From NCBI GenBank assembly GCA_022605955.1, contig JAKCOZ010000008.1, positions 38,108,547 through 38,172,546 on the forward strand: a DNA stretch of 64,000 nt. Reading direction: 5' to 3'. Each line of letters starts with the position of its first letter. Positions within the stretch are counted from its first letter, which is position 1. This DNA comes from Rallus limicola. Lineage: Eukaryota; Chordata; Aves; Gruiformes; Rallidae. The translations under genes were made by a program, and so were the position numbers. The notes under the pieces were generated by a model that worked only from the letters and a program-made list of their open reading frames with translations, was not told the DNA's origin and made no database searches. Of this stretch, positions 10,563-23,600 are shown piece by piece.

Positions 10563-11212
10563 AATCATAGAATGGTCTGGGTTGTAAGGGACCCAAAGGA
10601 TCATAGAGCTCCAACCTGCTGCCACAGGCAGGGCCACCAACCTCCAGGCCTGGATCTACACAAGGTTGCCAAGGGCTCCATCCAACCTGGCCTTGAACAC
10701 CTCCAGGAAGGCACCCACCTCCTCTCTGGGCAGCCTGTTCCAGTCCCTCACCACTCTCTCTGTAAAGAACCTCCCCCTAATAGCCAATCTAACCTTCCCT
10801 CCTTTAGCTTCAGCGCATTCCCCCTTGTACTGCTATTGCCTACCCTTTTAAAAAGCTGATTCCTTCCTGTTTCTCTGCTCCCTTCAAGGATGGGAAGGCT
10901 GCAATGAGGTCCCCCCACAGCCTTCTCTTCTCCAGGCTGAACAAGCCCAGCTCCTTCAGCCTCTCTTTGTAGGGGAGCTGCTCCAGCCCTCTGAGCATCT
11001 TTGTGGCTCCTCTGACCCCTCTCCAACAGCCCCACATCTCTCTTGTCCTGGGGCCCCAGCTCTGGACACAGGACTCCAGCTGGGGCCTCCCCAGGGCAGA
11101 GCAGAGAGGGACAATCCCCTTCCTGTCCCCAATGACCACCAGACCTCTCCTGATGGAGCCCAGGATCCCATCGCCCTTCTGAGCGGCAGGAGCCACTGCT
11201 GGCTCAGGGGAA
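10563..11212 (-). mobile_element. CR1 LINE fragment just upstream of the TRAF3IP1 promoter
   Basis: Begins at the reverse-oriented 3' end (aatcatagaatggtctggg) and runs to ggagcccaggatcccatcgc. It ends about 120 bases before the CpG island. Confidence 0.9.
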
Positions 11213-11439
11213 GAAGGGAGTGAGAAGGTGGGAGAGACCGTTTTTTACTTCAAGAGCTCCTTAGAAACACACTAAAACGAACAAGTGGCACTTCCAGGTG
11301 CTGTTTAGCTGCAGAGTATTCAAACAGGGGCACGCAGCGGCGCAGTTCGGCGGGCCAAGAGCTTCAGGGCCCGGCTCCAGCACTCGGTCCCTCAGGCGCT
11401 GGCTCAGCGGGACCTGCCCCCGCCGCCAGCCCCGTTGCT

Positions 11440-11550
11440 ATGGCCGCGCTGTGCCTCGCAGCCGCCAGCGCCGGTCCTGCGCTTGCGCGGTGGGGCCAGC
11501 TGGGAATGCTGGGAGCCGGCGGTGGCGGCGCGGCCCCGCCGCCGCTATGA
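11440..11550 (+). other. Upstream ORF overlapping the TRAF3IP1 start (36 codons)
   Basis: ATG at 11440 opens a 36-codon frame, rich in Ala and Gly, ending in TGA at 11548-11550. That stop overlaps the TRAF3IP1 ATG as ATGA. It would be translated only if transcription starts upstream of 11440, which the sequence cannot show. Confidence 0.55.
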
Positions 11551-11669
11551 ACGAGGGTGTTCTGCGGCGGACACAGGAGACCTTGGGTCGGGTGATCCGT
11601 AAGCCGCCGCTGACGGACCGGCTGCTGAGTAAGCCGCCCTTCCGCTACCTGCACGACGTGATCACCGAG
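11547..11669 (+). CDS. TRAF3IP1: TRAF3IP1 coding exon 1 (residues 1-41)
   Basis: Start of the CH-like domain, including the family-typical stretch [16 protein letters not shown]. It ends in phase 0 at GAG before a gtgggc donor. It lies in a CpG island. The frame stays open upstream for more than 200 bases, but no in-frame upstream ATG was found. Confidence 0.95.
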
Positions 11670-14600
11670 GTGGGCCGGGAACCGGCCTGCGGGCCCGCTC
11701 GGCTGTTGCTAGGCAACAGGGCCTGCCTGCGGGCGCGGCCACCCCGCGGTGGAGGGGGGAGAGGGGAAAGGGGGGAGGGGAAAGGGAGGAGAGGGGAAAG
11801 GGGGGGAGGGGGTCTCCCAGGCCTGGTGCTCGGCAGGGGGGGGTGGGGAGAGGGGTCTCCCAGGCCTGGTCCTGGGTTGGGGGGGGGGGAGAGAGGGAGT
11901 CTCCCAGGCCTGGTGCTGGGTTGGGGGAGAGAGAGGGGGTCTCCCAGGCCGGGTGCTGAGGTGGTGGGGGAGAGAGGGAGTCTCCCAGGCCTGGTGCTGG
12001 GGGGGGCCTTCTCCGAGGGGCACCCGGAGGCCTGAGGCTTGACCTGGGGGGAGGGTTCCTGCTGCCTTTTGGAGGTCTGCACAGGGCTGCGTGGTGCATA
12101 GAGGTTGCTGCTATAGGGGACTGTGCTCAGAGTAGTGTGTAAAGCTCGGGGGTGTTCAGGGTAGCGATCAAACCCTGGGGGTTTTAGGGTGTCATGCAGG
12201 GGGCCTGGCTCCTGCCCTCTGGTTGCTGTGCATGTGGTCTTCCATGAAACCTGTTCGTAGGTTGTTGTTTTAATTCCTGTTTAAAAATAAAACTAACAAA
12301 CAGTTGTAATATCTGCTGAGGTGCTGCTTTTGTATGTGATGATGGCATCGAGCAGAAGCGGGTTTAAAATTGATATGCTGGTGTTCGTACTGTGACTCTC
12401 CCAGGTTTGTCAGCTTCAGGGTTAAAGAGAGCATTAAATGGGAAGGAGGCCTGAGCCATAAGCACGGATTAAGTCATGTCATTCCAGAGACAGAGCAGAG
12501 CTCTGAACCTGCTCTAGAAATAGTTCTAAATGGAGTGTCTGAGAGCAAATAAGGCCATTCTGTTTCCTGTTACCACCCAAGCTTAACTGAACAGGTGCCT
12601 TCAACTGCCCTCAACTTACTACTTATTTTTCTCCTCTGAAGGTAATTAGGGTGACGGGTTTTATGAAGGGACTTTACACGGATTTCGAATTGAAATCGGA
12701 TAACGTTAAGGTGGGTATGCGGCTTCCTTATTTATTTAGCATTAGTATTCTTTGAAACTCCACATGGGGTTTTTTGGGCCTTTTCTGGGTTTGATGTCAG
12801 GTACCTGTCCTTGGTTTTGTGTGGAAAGGGTGAAAGCTGCTGCCAGTTTTTTATATTATGTGTGAGGTGAGTGCCTATAGGTTGCAATTTTGGCTGTGAC
12901 ACAAACTGGTGTATGTAAAATAACTATTTCTGTCCAGATTTTGAAATTGCAAGTGTTAATCTACAAGACCTAGGTTTCCAAAATAATGCTGTAGTACACG
13001 TGAAAAGAACCCTTAGGTAGCAAAGTAGTAAATGCCTTCAGTTAGTTAATCACAAACACTGGAAATCCGCATGCAGCTTTTTAGAGAGTCTTGGAATGTC
13101 TGGGTTTATATTTATTGCTTTATATATGCATGTACATACATGTGTGTGTATATATATATATTTATATATTTATATATATACACATGTGGTATATGTATAT
13201 GCAGTCAGTATTCTTGCTTCTTATCCCAGGGCTTGCCAAGGCATTTGTCTAGTATTTGTGTTCCTCGATAGCTTTACTACTGTGTTCAAGCGGCTAATTA
13301 CCAAAAGACGAGGTTAATGTTACTACTGAAGAGAGATTTCCTGAGCTACAAGGGTGACTATAGTCTCTGCTTGCTGCTCTTCTGCTGCCTTCTGCCTCTT
13401 TGTTCAGCCAGGGATGCTGACTTCTCCAACCGCTGACTTGACTGGAAGCTTGGGCCATTGATTTGGCAAGTGACCTGGTATTTGTATGTTACTAGTTAGG
13501 GAGCTACACCCCTGAGTAAATCCTTAACATAGCAACTGAAAGCGTGAAGGATCTCTGAGCCTGGCTTGCCACCTAGTTGTGTGGAAGTTTTATGCACTTC
13601 TTGCAGCTGATTATTGGTTTGGTGTATATGTTTGTTTCTGTGACTGTTCTTCTTGTTGGGATAGCTAAAATCTTTTTGGCACTGCCCCTGTTGAAGTTTG
13701 TGAGTAGGTTCTGTGATGGAGAGCAGCTTAGCACATGCTCCCTCCTCTTTAGGGAGTCTTTCATTTGTGGATCAAAAAAGCAGATTTCCTACCAGCTCCT
13801 AAGTCTTTATTTGCATCTGTATACTGTGATAGCAGTAGAGTTGTACCAATCTTGAGTGTGTGTCTGAATTTCTTTCAAAGTCTGTGAGGTGATGGTTTTC
13901 ACGAGCTCAGGTAGAAGAGATCAGAATGTGGTAACATGGGGGAAAACTTCTCTAGCTTGTGATTCTCTTTTTAAGACATTAATTGGGAGAAAGACTTGGC
14001 TGTCACTGGATGGTTCCTTACTCTGATTTCTGTTGGAGCTGTAGAAAGGTGAGTAATCTTTATACAGAGACCAAAACTACCCACAGAGAGCTGGAGGCTG
14101 AGCACAGCAGCAAGCGGCCATGTGTGAATCACTGTATGTTTTCCTATGGGAGGCTGATGTGCTGTATGTAACGCTAGGGAGTGGTTCACCCCTGTTGGGA
14201 TAATCTGGCAGCAGATGCAGGGACTGGGAATGGGCTTTGAGAGGTTTATAGCCACTGTGAAACAGTTCCAGAGCTGTAGTCCGCAGCCTGCTAGCTTTGG
14301 TCTGGGAAAAGTGGAGTTGTGGCTGCTCTTTTGCAAGCAGGCTGTGCTTTTGCAGGTCATGAGACTGAGATTAGGAAAGCCCAAAGCTCATGGTCCAGCC
14401 TCTGTGGAAGGTGGGGCTGGCTCCTGACTTGTGCATCCCCTTACATCACGTGTATGCACAACAGCTGTCTTTGTTCCTAGTTCTGCTCACCTCTTCCACC
14501 TGGACATAGCAGGGGGGTCCTGATGTACCCACTGTTTTTTCTGTGCTGCCTTTTACGCCTCCACTGTTGGAATAATGCATTTGGCTTGGATAGCTTGTCC

Positions 14601-17600
14601 TTCACTCTTACACAGAGAGATGTATCAGGCATGCTGGAAGCATCCCATGAGCTGAATCCAGTTTGAAGAGCATGCACATGGACCTCATAGAGTTCCTTTG
14701 TCTTGGGGATGTATAGAATCAGTTGGAGAGAGACGTAAGGGGAATGTAAAGCATGAGGATTCCTTAATTGTTGGGCCTTCTCGGAAACAAATATCTCTTC
14801 TGCCAGCTACATCGGATGATACTGCTCTGCTGGTTTGTCAGGAAGGTTCATCTCGTTAAGTCTAGTGCAATATTGTTCTCTGATACATGGAAAGGCTTGT
14901 TCTTTTAATCTTTCTCATCAGCTTTACACAAATAGACATGCATACAGAGTCTGCAGGGGAGATACTACCTTCCTTCCTTTGCGTTTTTAGTTTGGAACAC
15001 ACTGGAGAGGGTGAAGTGCTCCTGATGTCAATGCAGTTGTTTCAGACAATCTGAAAATCCCAGCTGTGTGGCAGCTGTTTGTTTTAATCCTTTAGGCAAA
15101 GATGGGAAATGTCCTGAACAGTGTCTTCCCATGCCTTTAACTGTCCTTCATGCGCTTGCAGCAGAACCCTGCTCTTGATTGTGGAGAGCCACTCTGGGAC
15201 TGGAGATACCCTGCCAACAGCTCCTCTGGTGCCCAAGGAATAGATGGTGGTACCAGCTCGCCCTGCTCAGCTGAGGAAATACCAGCTTCTCACTTAGCCC
15301 TGTATTGGTGCAACTTGATCCAGGTCATTCTGGATCCATGCACCTGAGATCCTAAGGGCAGGGCAAAGCCAGGTGCCTGACTGGGTAGTGACAACTGCTC
15401 CCTCCCTGAACGGACTGAATCAGCTCTGGTCTGCATTCCAGTTGCTGGTTTGAGCGCTGCAGCTTCTGTTCACTTGAACTGGTGCCTATTAAAACACTCG
15501 TGCAGAACTCTTTTCACACAGGTTTGCTTTTTAACAGGCCAGTAAAATGCTTTTTTTTATCTCCATTCATGGATGTAAAGGATAAGTGAGTAAACTTCTG
15601 TGCTGGGTGTAGTACATATGCCTTGAATTTTATTATGATTTGTCAATAAAAAACATTTTTCCCTGTGAGTATCCTGCAGCTGTGGAGACTTCACACCATG
15701 ATTTCATTCTTTGAGTCAGGAACCCTCCAATAAAACTACTTGGTGGAGGTCGGTTTATTTTCTTTCTCTTTTTTTCTTGCAGCTTTGCATAATCACCAAA
15801 AGCCCTCATGTCTACTGAAGGGCATTTTGGGAAAGCTGTTTGTAAAGTATAATTATAGAACCAAAGCACACTAGGTGATTGTGGAGATAAAAATATAGGC
15901 CTGTATTTCTTTCCCACTATTTTTTCCATGTTTTCTTTACTCTCTGTTAAGTCTGGTTTGTAAAGTGTGTGTATTCAGGTCCCTCAATTTAGAGTCACAG
16001 TTGTCCCAAAACTTTTGGACTTCTGTGCTGAAAAAGATTCAAGGCAAGAAGTGTCCTTCTGAGCAATATCTGCTCTAACAGTGCCCTTGGAACTCTTAAG
16101 TGATTCTTTTGGTAATGCTTAACAGGATCTGTTAAACAAAACTTTGTCTTCTTTGTCATGTAATCTGTGGAAATAGAATGCAAAAAAAATTACAGTGGCC
16201 TTGAGTGCACCAGTGCTATAAACATACTAATCTTGGTCATTCCGGTTCAGGTTTGTTCCATCCTTAATCAGAAATAGCTAACTGTAAATCAGGCCATGCT
16301 CTTTCACAGAATCACAGAATCACAGGGGTTAGAAGGGACCTCAAAGAGATCATCGTGTCCAACCCCCTGCCAAAGCAGCTCCCCAGCTCATATTGCACAG
16401 GTCGGTGTCCAGACAGGGCTGGAATCTCTCCAGAGAAGGAGACTCCACACCCCCTGGGCAGCCTGTCCCAGGGCTCCCTCACCCTCACTGGGGAAAAGTT
16501 CTTCCCCATGTTGGTGTGGAACTCCCTGTGCTCCAACTTGCAGCCATTGTCCCTTGTCCTGTCCCCACAGACACTGAAAAGGGGGCTGGCTGATTCCCCT
16601 GCATCCCATACTTCAGGTATTTATAAACATTAATAAGGTGACCCCTTAGACTTCTTTTCTCCATGCTGAACAGCCCCAGCTCACTCAACCTTTCCTCATA
16701 AACTAACCCTTTCCTGACTTTACAAACCATGTGCTGCTCTTGTACAGATGCTTTCCACAGCTGTTCCTCCCATCGGAGTTCTTCTGGTCTTTAGGTAATA
16801 TGTGGAATTATTTTGGAGTCTCAATGTTATTTCTTAATTGTTCTTTTACCAGGATAAAGATGCCAAAATCAGGTTCCTTCAGAAGGCGATTGATGTGGTT
16901 GTGATGGTCACAGGAGAGCCACTGTTGGTAAAACCCGTGCACGTGGTGGCTGGGCACGAGCCTGAAAAAACCAATGAATTTCTTCAAGCAATTGGGAAGT
17001 GTTGCTTAAATAAAGTATGACATCACACCTGTATTTTATACACATGTTGAAATGTCAGAGCTTATTTGCAACAGACTTCATTGCCCCCTCATGCTGTTTT
17101 TAATTAGACAGGATAACAACTGGGTCACCATCTCTCTGAATACAGAGAGATAGCCTGTGCTCTTGTATTACTGGATATTGTGCTGCTTTTATTGCATACT
17201 GGTTTTTATTTTTCACTTTATTGGTTGGTCATTTAATACCATTAGGTTTGAAGAAGAGTATAAATCTTCCGAACTCTTAAAAATATTTGGCTGCAGACAG
17301 GTTAATTATGTGACTTTATCACCCTTAATCTGTCAGTCAGATCTCAGACTCTGTAATGAAAGGGGTTTTCCCAGTGTGCTGCTTTGTTGTTGCATTTGTT
17401 TGTTTTTTTTTACTTTTTTTGAGGATGTTAAATGCAGCAAAGAAGCAGCAATTTGATCACCTGTTAAAAATAACTGTGGGGCAGTTCTTAAAATACTTGC
17501 TTTACTGAAAGGAGTGGGGATTCTTTGTTTACCGGTGTGACAGAGGTTTTTGAAATACAAAGGTATTATCTAAACTACCTGAATCAATGGTTGTGAAGAA

Positions 17601-20600
17601 ACTGTTTTTACAGGCTGTCTGCAAGTTTAGTTTGGATTATCTTTGTCTGATAATCTACTTATTTAAATTTATGTTCTTTTGTTTTAATTAGCTGGCTGCT
17701 ATGAGCTGCTTCCTTGTGAGTTGCTTCGGATCAGGAAGGGGGAAGCCACTAAGCATATACACAGAGCTGGAACGAGTTAGGAACTGTTGAGGGAACAGCT
17801 TTGTAGAGTGTTGGGATGAGATTTAATATCCATAGGATGTAGTCTTACCTGCTGAAGCTAAGATAATTAGCTCCTTGGCTTTTATTGTGCTTGAGGTGCT
17901 TTGGAGGAAAAGATTTCCCTCAGCCTCTAGCTTGATGCATCTAGTGCTGAGCTGAGCATGCTGCTTGGCGTCAGGTTCAGGCAGATGTTGATAATGTTAT
18001 CTCCCCCGCTGCCCTGCCCTGGTGAGACCACGCTGGGAACATCAGGTCCAGCTCTGGGCCCCTCAGCTCCAGAAGGATAATGGAACTCCTTGAAAGAGTC
18101 CAGCACAGGGCCACCAAGATGATGAAGGGAGTGGAACCCCTTGCTTGTGAGGAGAGGCTGAGGGAGCTGGGCCTATTTAGCCTGGAGAAGAGGGAACTGA
18201 GGGGTGACCTCATTAATGTTTATCAATTTGTAAAGGGCCAGAGTCAGGAGGCCAGAGCCAGGCTTTTCTCAGCAATAGGAAAAGAGACAGTGGTGCAAGC
18301 TGGAGCAGAGCAAGTTCCATCAGAATGTCAGGAGGAACTTTTCACCTGTGAGGGTGCCAGAGCCCGGGGACAGGCTGTCCAGAGAGGCTGTGGAGTCTCC
18401 TTCTCTGGAGACATTCAACCCCCCGTGGATGCATTCCTGTGTGATGTAGTCTGGATGATCCTGCTCTGTCAGGGAGTTGGACTGGATGATCTTTCACAGT
18501 CCCTTCCAACCCCTCACATTCTGTGAATGTGCAAATGTGAAAAACCCTCAAAAAATCGTAGCTTTTACAAACCAGCAGAGAACCAGGAGTCAGCCCTCAG
18601 GGCAGTACTGTTTTTAGTGATCAAAAAGCTGTTCCAGGAAAAATTCCCTGGCAATGTAATGATTTGGTTTTTTTCTTTTTAATTTTTTTTTTTCTTTTTG
18701 CCTCTTGAACATGAAAACATGTTAATTTGCTGCCTAAATGATCTAATTAATAATTGCTTCTTGTCTTAGCAAATGAACTAGATGGGGAAGCCTTTTAAAC
18801 AGTGTAACTGGAGCTTATTGAAAGTAGTTCAAGTGGTTACCTTTAGTGACCATTGCTGATTAAACAAGTACTAGGTGAAAGAGGAGTGGCTGAAGAGTGG
18901 GCAGTGTGGCTTTCAGGGTGTTTAACCAATCCAGCAGTCATCATATAAAGCTTTGGCAGTGTCTTAACTTGCTGTTTTGAAAAATGTTTAAGTTGTTGCT
19001 CTGAGAATTGCTGTTGTGCTATAATACATGCAAAACACCGTATGTTTATGTAGCTCTGGCACATATCATTATTCCAAGAATTACAAGGAGGTGTTTGAGG
19101 TAAAAGAACATAATTACTCCTGTGAATGTTTCCAAAAGAGCAGAATACAAGCACTATTTAAGCCACTTCCCCCCCGTCCCAAACCCCCACACCAATGTTG
19201 ACAAAGATAGGAAGAAATTATTTAGTCAAATAACTTCATCAATTCAACGCTGTTTTTCTTTCCTTGCAGCTGTCCAGTGATGTTGCTGTAAAACAGATCT
19301 TAGCTGGGGAAAGAGCAGATGCTAAAGGCAAACCTCCATCCTCTAAATCTCGAGATAAAGACAGCAGAGAATCCAAACTTGAAGAACAAAAAAGCCATAG
19401 AGACAAAGAGGTAGGAACTTTTAACTCTTGTGGGGTATGGGGACTACTGTTCTCCGTGGCTTAGGGTTTGTTGGTTTGGAGGTTTTTTTGTAGCTTGTAT
19501 TTTTATTTGTGGAAAGTAGCAGCGTGGCAGACTTGCCATGTATTGGAATTAATTAATTTTTTTTGAACTTTCTTTTAGGGTAGAGGAGACACTGAAATTA
19601 AAGACAGAAGCTCAAGCAGAGACAGAAGACCCAAAGGAGATTTGAAAAAGAGTGAGGAAAGAGAGAAAGAAAGTGGTAAACAGAAGGATGATGAAAATAG
19701 GCACAAAGAGCCTGAAAGAGATGCCTTTAAGGAAGGAGAAAAACAAGAAAGGGAAAGAAACAACAGCAGAACAACCAAGCAAGGAAGAGAGACAGAAAAA
19801 AACAAGGGAGAAGGAGACACGGAACGAGAAGCTGGTCTTGAGCGTGACAAAGGAAAGGAAAGGGAGAAAAAAAATGAAGGAGGAAGAGAAAAGGACAGAG
19901 GGAAAGGAAGAGACAAAGATAAGGCTAGGGACAGAGAACGAGAGAAAGACAGAGATAGGAGAAAAGATCGGGAAAGGGATAGACGCAGGGACAGGGACAA
20001 AGACAGGGAGCATTCGAGAGAACATGGAAAGGATAAAGCAGAGCAAAAGGTAATTGAAATCTTATTTCAGGAAACAGTGACGTGTGGCATGCTGTGGTAG
20101 GGGCTGAACATTTAGTATAATGACTGTACATGTTTGTAAGGGTCTTACAATGACCTTGCATTGCTCATTTGACAGTGACAGTGCTTTCTCTAAGAGTCAT
20201 TACTGTCATGAAGTGAAAGTGTTGGTGTGGATTTCATCTGCTAAGCATGTGGCTGAGGCAGTGTCTGTAACCTGGTGAAGTTACAGGACTTTCTCCCCTG
20301 ATAGAACTTGTCTTGAGCCATCAGACTCATCTGACTCTGCTTCCTGAACACCTAATAAGTAGTTTAACAGGTAGTTTCTTTCCCTAACTCTGGGATTAGT
20401 GGGCTTTAAAAGCCCTTCTGTTAGGGGATTGCTTAATTTTGTTAGATGTGAGAAAACATTTCTCTTAATATATTTGCTGGCCTTAAGGATTCTTGCCATC
20501 CTGTTTACTGCTTGGAAAGAACAACACTTAACCATTGATTTTGCTTGGTTCATGTCCTGTGTGGGAAAGGTGAGGTAAAGAAGGCAGGCAGATGGGTAAG

Positions 20601-23600
20601 AATACCATTGTAATGTACTTGGTTTTGCTCTCTGCTCCCTTTCATGTTACTCAGGGAAGTTGCTCGCTTCTCAGCACACCGAATCTAAAGTAGTTCTTCT
20701 CTTCAGTCTGCAGATTCTGAGGAACCCATGCTTAGAAAAACACAGAGGCCGAGTAAAGACAGCAAAGGCCAGCCAGATAATGAGGTTAGTCCTACAGAAG
20801 ATCTGAGTAGTGAAGGTGGATGTTGAAAGTGTTGCATTTTAGAATGATTTGTGAGTCCCTGTGAAAGGAATGTAGGATCGAAAGGTAAGTAGGTGAGGAA
20901 TTTTAGAGCTGTAAAGTAGGTGTTTGGCTGGTTGTGGGGTATTTTGGGGGTGGAGTTTGAACTAAAACGTTTTCCAGATTTTATTTCTGTGTATTGAGAT
21001 GTTGGGTACTTCAGGAAAAATATTTTATGTGTTCAAACTTTTCTGTTTATTCCTCTGAATCTTTCTGGGAAAGCTGATGGGGGTTTTGAGTGGGGGTGTG
21101 TGTTACATGATAACAGAAGTTAGTCTTTTGGAACAAAAATGGATTTGATGCTGTGTCTGGACCCGTGTTGTGGAGCTGGGTGATGGTAGGGCAGAATAGC
21201 AACTTGCTGCTTGCCTCTGAACAGTAGCCACTGCTTGTGAAGCCACTCTATCTGTGTCTGCTGCTCTGTGATGACCTGAGGCATTTGGGGGAATTACAGT
21301 GCCATATGGCTAAATGTTTAATGAGTGAGACTTCAATAAATTAACCTAAAGCAGCTCAGCCTAGGAAAAAAAACAGGCATCATCCCAAGTCTAGCTGAAG
21401 TCTCTGTAAGGAGTCTCTGGGCCACTGACATCATCATGTCTTCTCCGTGAGATGACAAATTTATAGCTGTTCTTTGACTGAAATCCAACCAAGCCTTTTA
21501 AATTATTGGCACTTGGAAAGAGAGCTTATAAAATAGTTGTTAGCCTGAAGCAAATGCTCATGGCCAAGTTAAACTTCCTGAAAATTGGGACTCTAATGGA
21601 AATTCTGAGCCTCATCCCAAACTATTGTAGTGCTCTTGGGCACCACAATAATACGTAGGGGCAGTAAAGTTTCATTTCCCGTCTTAAGTGCTTTTGGGAG
21701 TGATTCCAAGGCATGTGGGTTTAGTGCCTTAAATCTAGATGACATTCTTTTCCTCTGCTGACTTGCATAACAGTAGAGGCTGGTTGGTTTTTAGGTAATG
21801 AAAACACAGGCCTTAAAGCAGCGCATAACAAACGGTCAGTACCTTAAGGCTGTGGAAGGCAGGAATGAAACAAAAATGTTCCAAATTTTTTTTTTTTTTC
21901 AAGCTGGAGAGCTAAGATAGAGGCACAGAGTAGTTTAGAGGAAAAATCCAGTATTAAATAAGTGGAAATTACATTTAATGGGCTGGAGTTGGTCTTCATG
22001 TACTCGCAGTGGTTTCACAGCAGTGCCATGCCTTTATTTCCAGGGATTTACCCTGATTTAAACTACTGTAGCTGCATTTAAGTCATGTGGCAGTGAAGCA
22101 AGTGTGTTAAAAAGAAGGGAAGCGATTTACATCTTACTGCACATGAAGACTATGGAATCATAGTTTGTAGTCTCTGCTGTGTAACTGAGAGGTCTTCAGC
22201 ATTTTATAAATACAAGGGAAGGAATTTGAAGCAGCCCCTCTCAAGCAGTAGCTGATATGCCAGTACCTAGCACTTTGTTTTCTGCCCTGAGGATTGACCT
22301 TTTCTTTTCTGGTTTGTTACTGTTTTCTGGTTTGTTACTGTTACTTACCCTGGCTCATAGTCATGCTCTCTTTATCTTCACGCCCCTAGCTGCAGCTTGT
22401 CTAACACAGCTTCACCTCATAATGAGCTGTTTATCTTCCATGTGAGTTTTCATCTTCCTCTGTGTTTGAATTTGGACCTTTCTTCAGACATACTGCTTGG
22501 CAGCATAAGGACATGGAAATGTAAGGAAGTGGTGTGTGTGGGGGGGGAAAGCAGTAGGGAAAGGTAACTTAAGTTTTGTTTGAGGTATCTGTGGAATTTC
22601 AGACTTCTGTGCTACGCTTGCTTTAGTGAACTAATTTAGGGTGGGCGTTTTTTTTGTAGTCCACATGTGCAGCAAAGCTATCACTTAAAGTTTAGTTCCT
22701 AGCTGTGCTCCTGTAAGATTTGAAGTGTAAATAAGATTCTCTCTGTAGTCATGCAAGTCTCGTTTTTTCTTGCTGCTGGTTATCAGAGGCCAACTTTAAA
22801 GTGCTACTTAAGTTCTGACAGGTTGACTTCTTTTTAAAATCCAAATGTATTTTTCTAGTACTAAAGAAACTCTGTACATTACCTTGCATGCAGTAGTCAT
22901 CACATGGGTATCTATAATTTTCTGGAACTAAAAACAAGTGTAAGTAGGAGTTAAGAAGAGACATTTGGCCAATACATGGCAACTGGGGAAAGGCAACTTG
23001 TTTTTTCAAGGCTAGCTGTTGGCAGACAGCAGCACTGTCATCAGAGTGAGTTGAGTTGTGTTCTGTTAGATCTCAGTCCATCTCACGTAAAAATCCACTT
23101 TAAACAAGATGCTTTGTAGATTGACCTTCTAAATAATAAAGATAACTTTGTTTTTGATGAAAGGTGACTGAGGTCATAGATCTTCTGAGCATATGGTGCT
23201 GTTTATATGGAAGTGACTGCAGAACAGGTATGCCATTTATCCCTGAGGCCAAACACATTGGAAAAGTCTCTTCCATTTTACAGATGGCTGCTGAAACTTT
23301 TGGCTAAAGCTTTTTGTAATATCCTGTCACTTCTGACCACTTCCATAATGACTTTAATTTTTGCCCTACAAGCTGTACTGCTTTGGACCTGGTCACTTGA
23401 ATCAGACTCTAAGTCACATATAATGAACTTCTATTTCTGTTGCAACTCATCTCGACTATATAATGAAGCAAATACTGCATGAAAAAAAAAGACTTAACTG
23501 CCCTAGAAGTAGTAATAGAGAATAATTCCCTGGAAATCTGCTGGATACTGCTCAAGGGTTTTTGTTCTGGCACTGTCCCTCTCTTTTTGGCATCATTTAC

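Larger units (their letters stand above)
8230..11329. other. Interval between the unidentified gene and TRAF3IP1
   Basis: Contains a minisatellite (8605-8850), three CR1 fragments and an AATAAA at about 9304 that could serve an upstream + strand transcript. From 9131 to 10149 and from 10343 to 10562 no recognisable feature was seen. Open frames here are short. Confidence 0.55.
11330..11760. promoter_or_regulatory. TRAF3IP1: CpG-island promoter of TRAF3IP1
   Basis: GC- and CpG-rich block covering the 5' UTR, exon 1 and the start of intron 1. It contains an NRF1-like site (TGCGCTTGCGC, 11478-11488), an imperfect X-box (GTTGCTATGGCCGC, 11434-11447) and a perfect X-box just inside intron 1. No TATA box seen, as expected for a housekeeping or ciliary promoter. 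Confidence 0.8.
11670..12641 (+). other. TRAF3IP1: TRAF3IP1 intron 1
   Basis: Contains the perfect X-box (11705-11717), a purine-rich G/A block (11750-11810) and a G-rich minisatellite (11813-12010). Nothing else recognised. Confidence 0.8.
12711..16852 (+). other. TRAF3IP1: TRAF3IP1 intron 2
   Basis: AT/TG-rich microsatellite at 13138-13188 and one CR1 at 16303-16735. The rest is unique sequence without recognised features. Confidence 0.75.

Noticed and set aside
11645..12099. Repetitive Pro/Gly/Arg open frames on both strands in intron 1
   Set aside because: They are translations of the G-rich minisatellite, broken by unit lengths that are not multiples of three.
19575..20046. Two open frames of over 140 codons antisense to TRAF3IP1 exon 5
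   Set aside because: They are Ser/Leu/Phe-rich mirror images of the Lys/Glu/Arg exon; purine-rich coding strands give stop-free pyrimidine-rich antisense frames.
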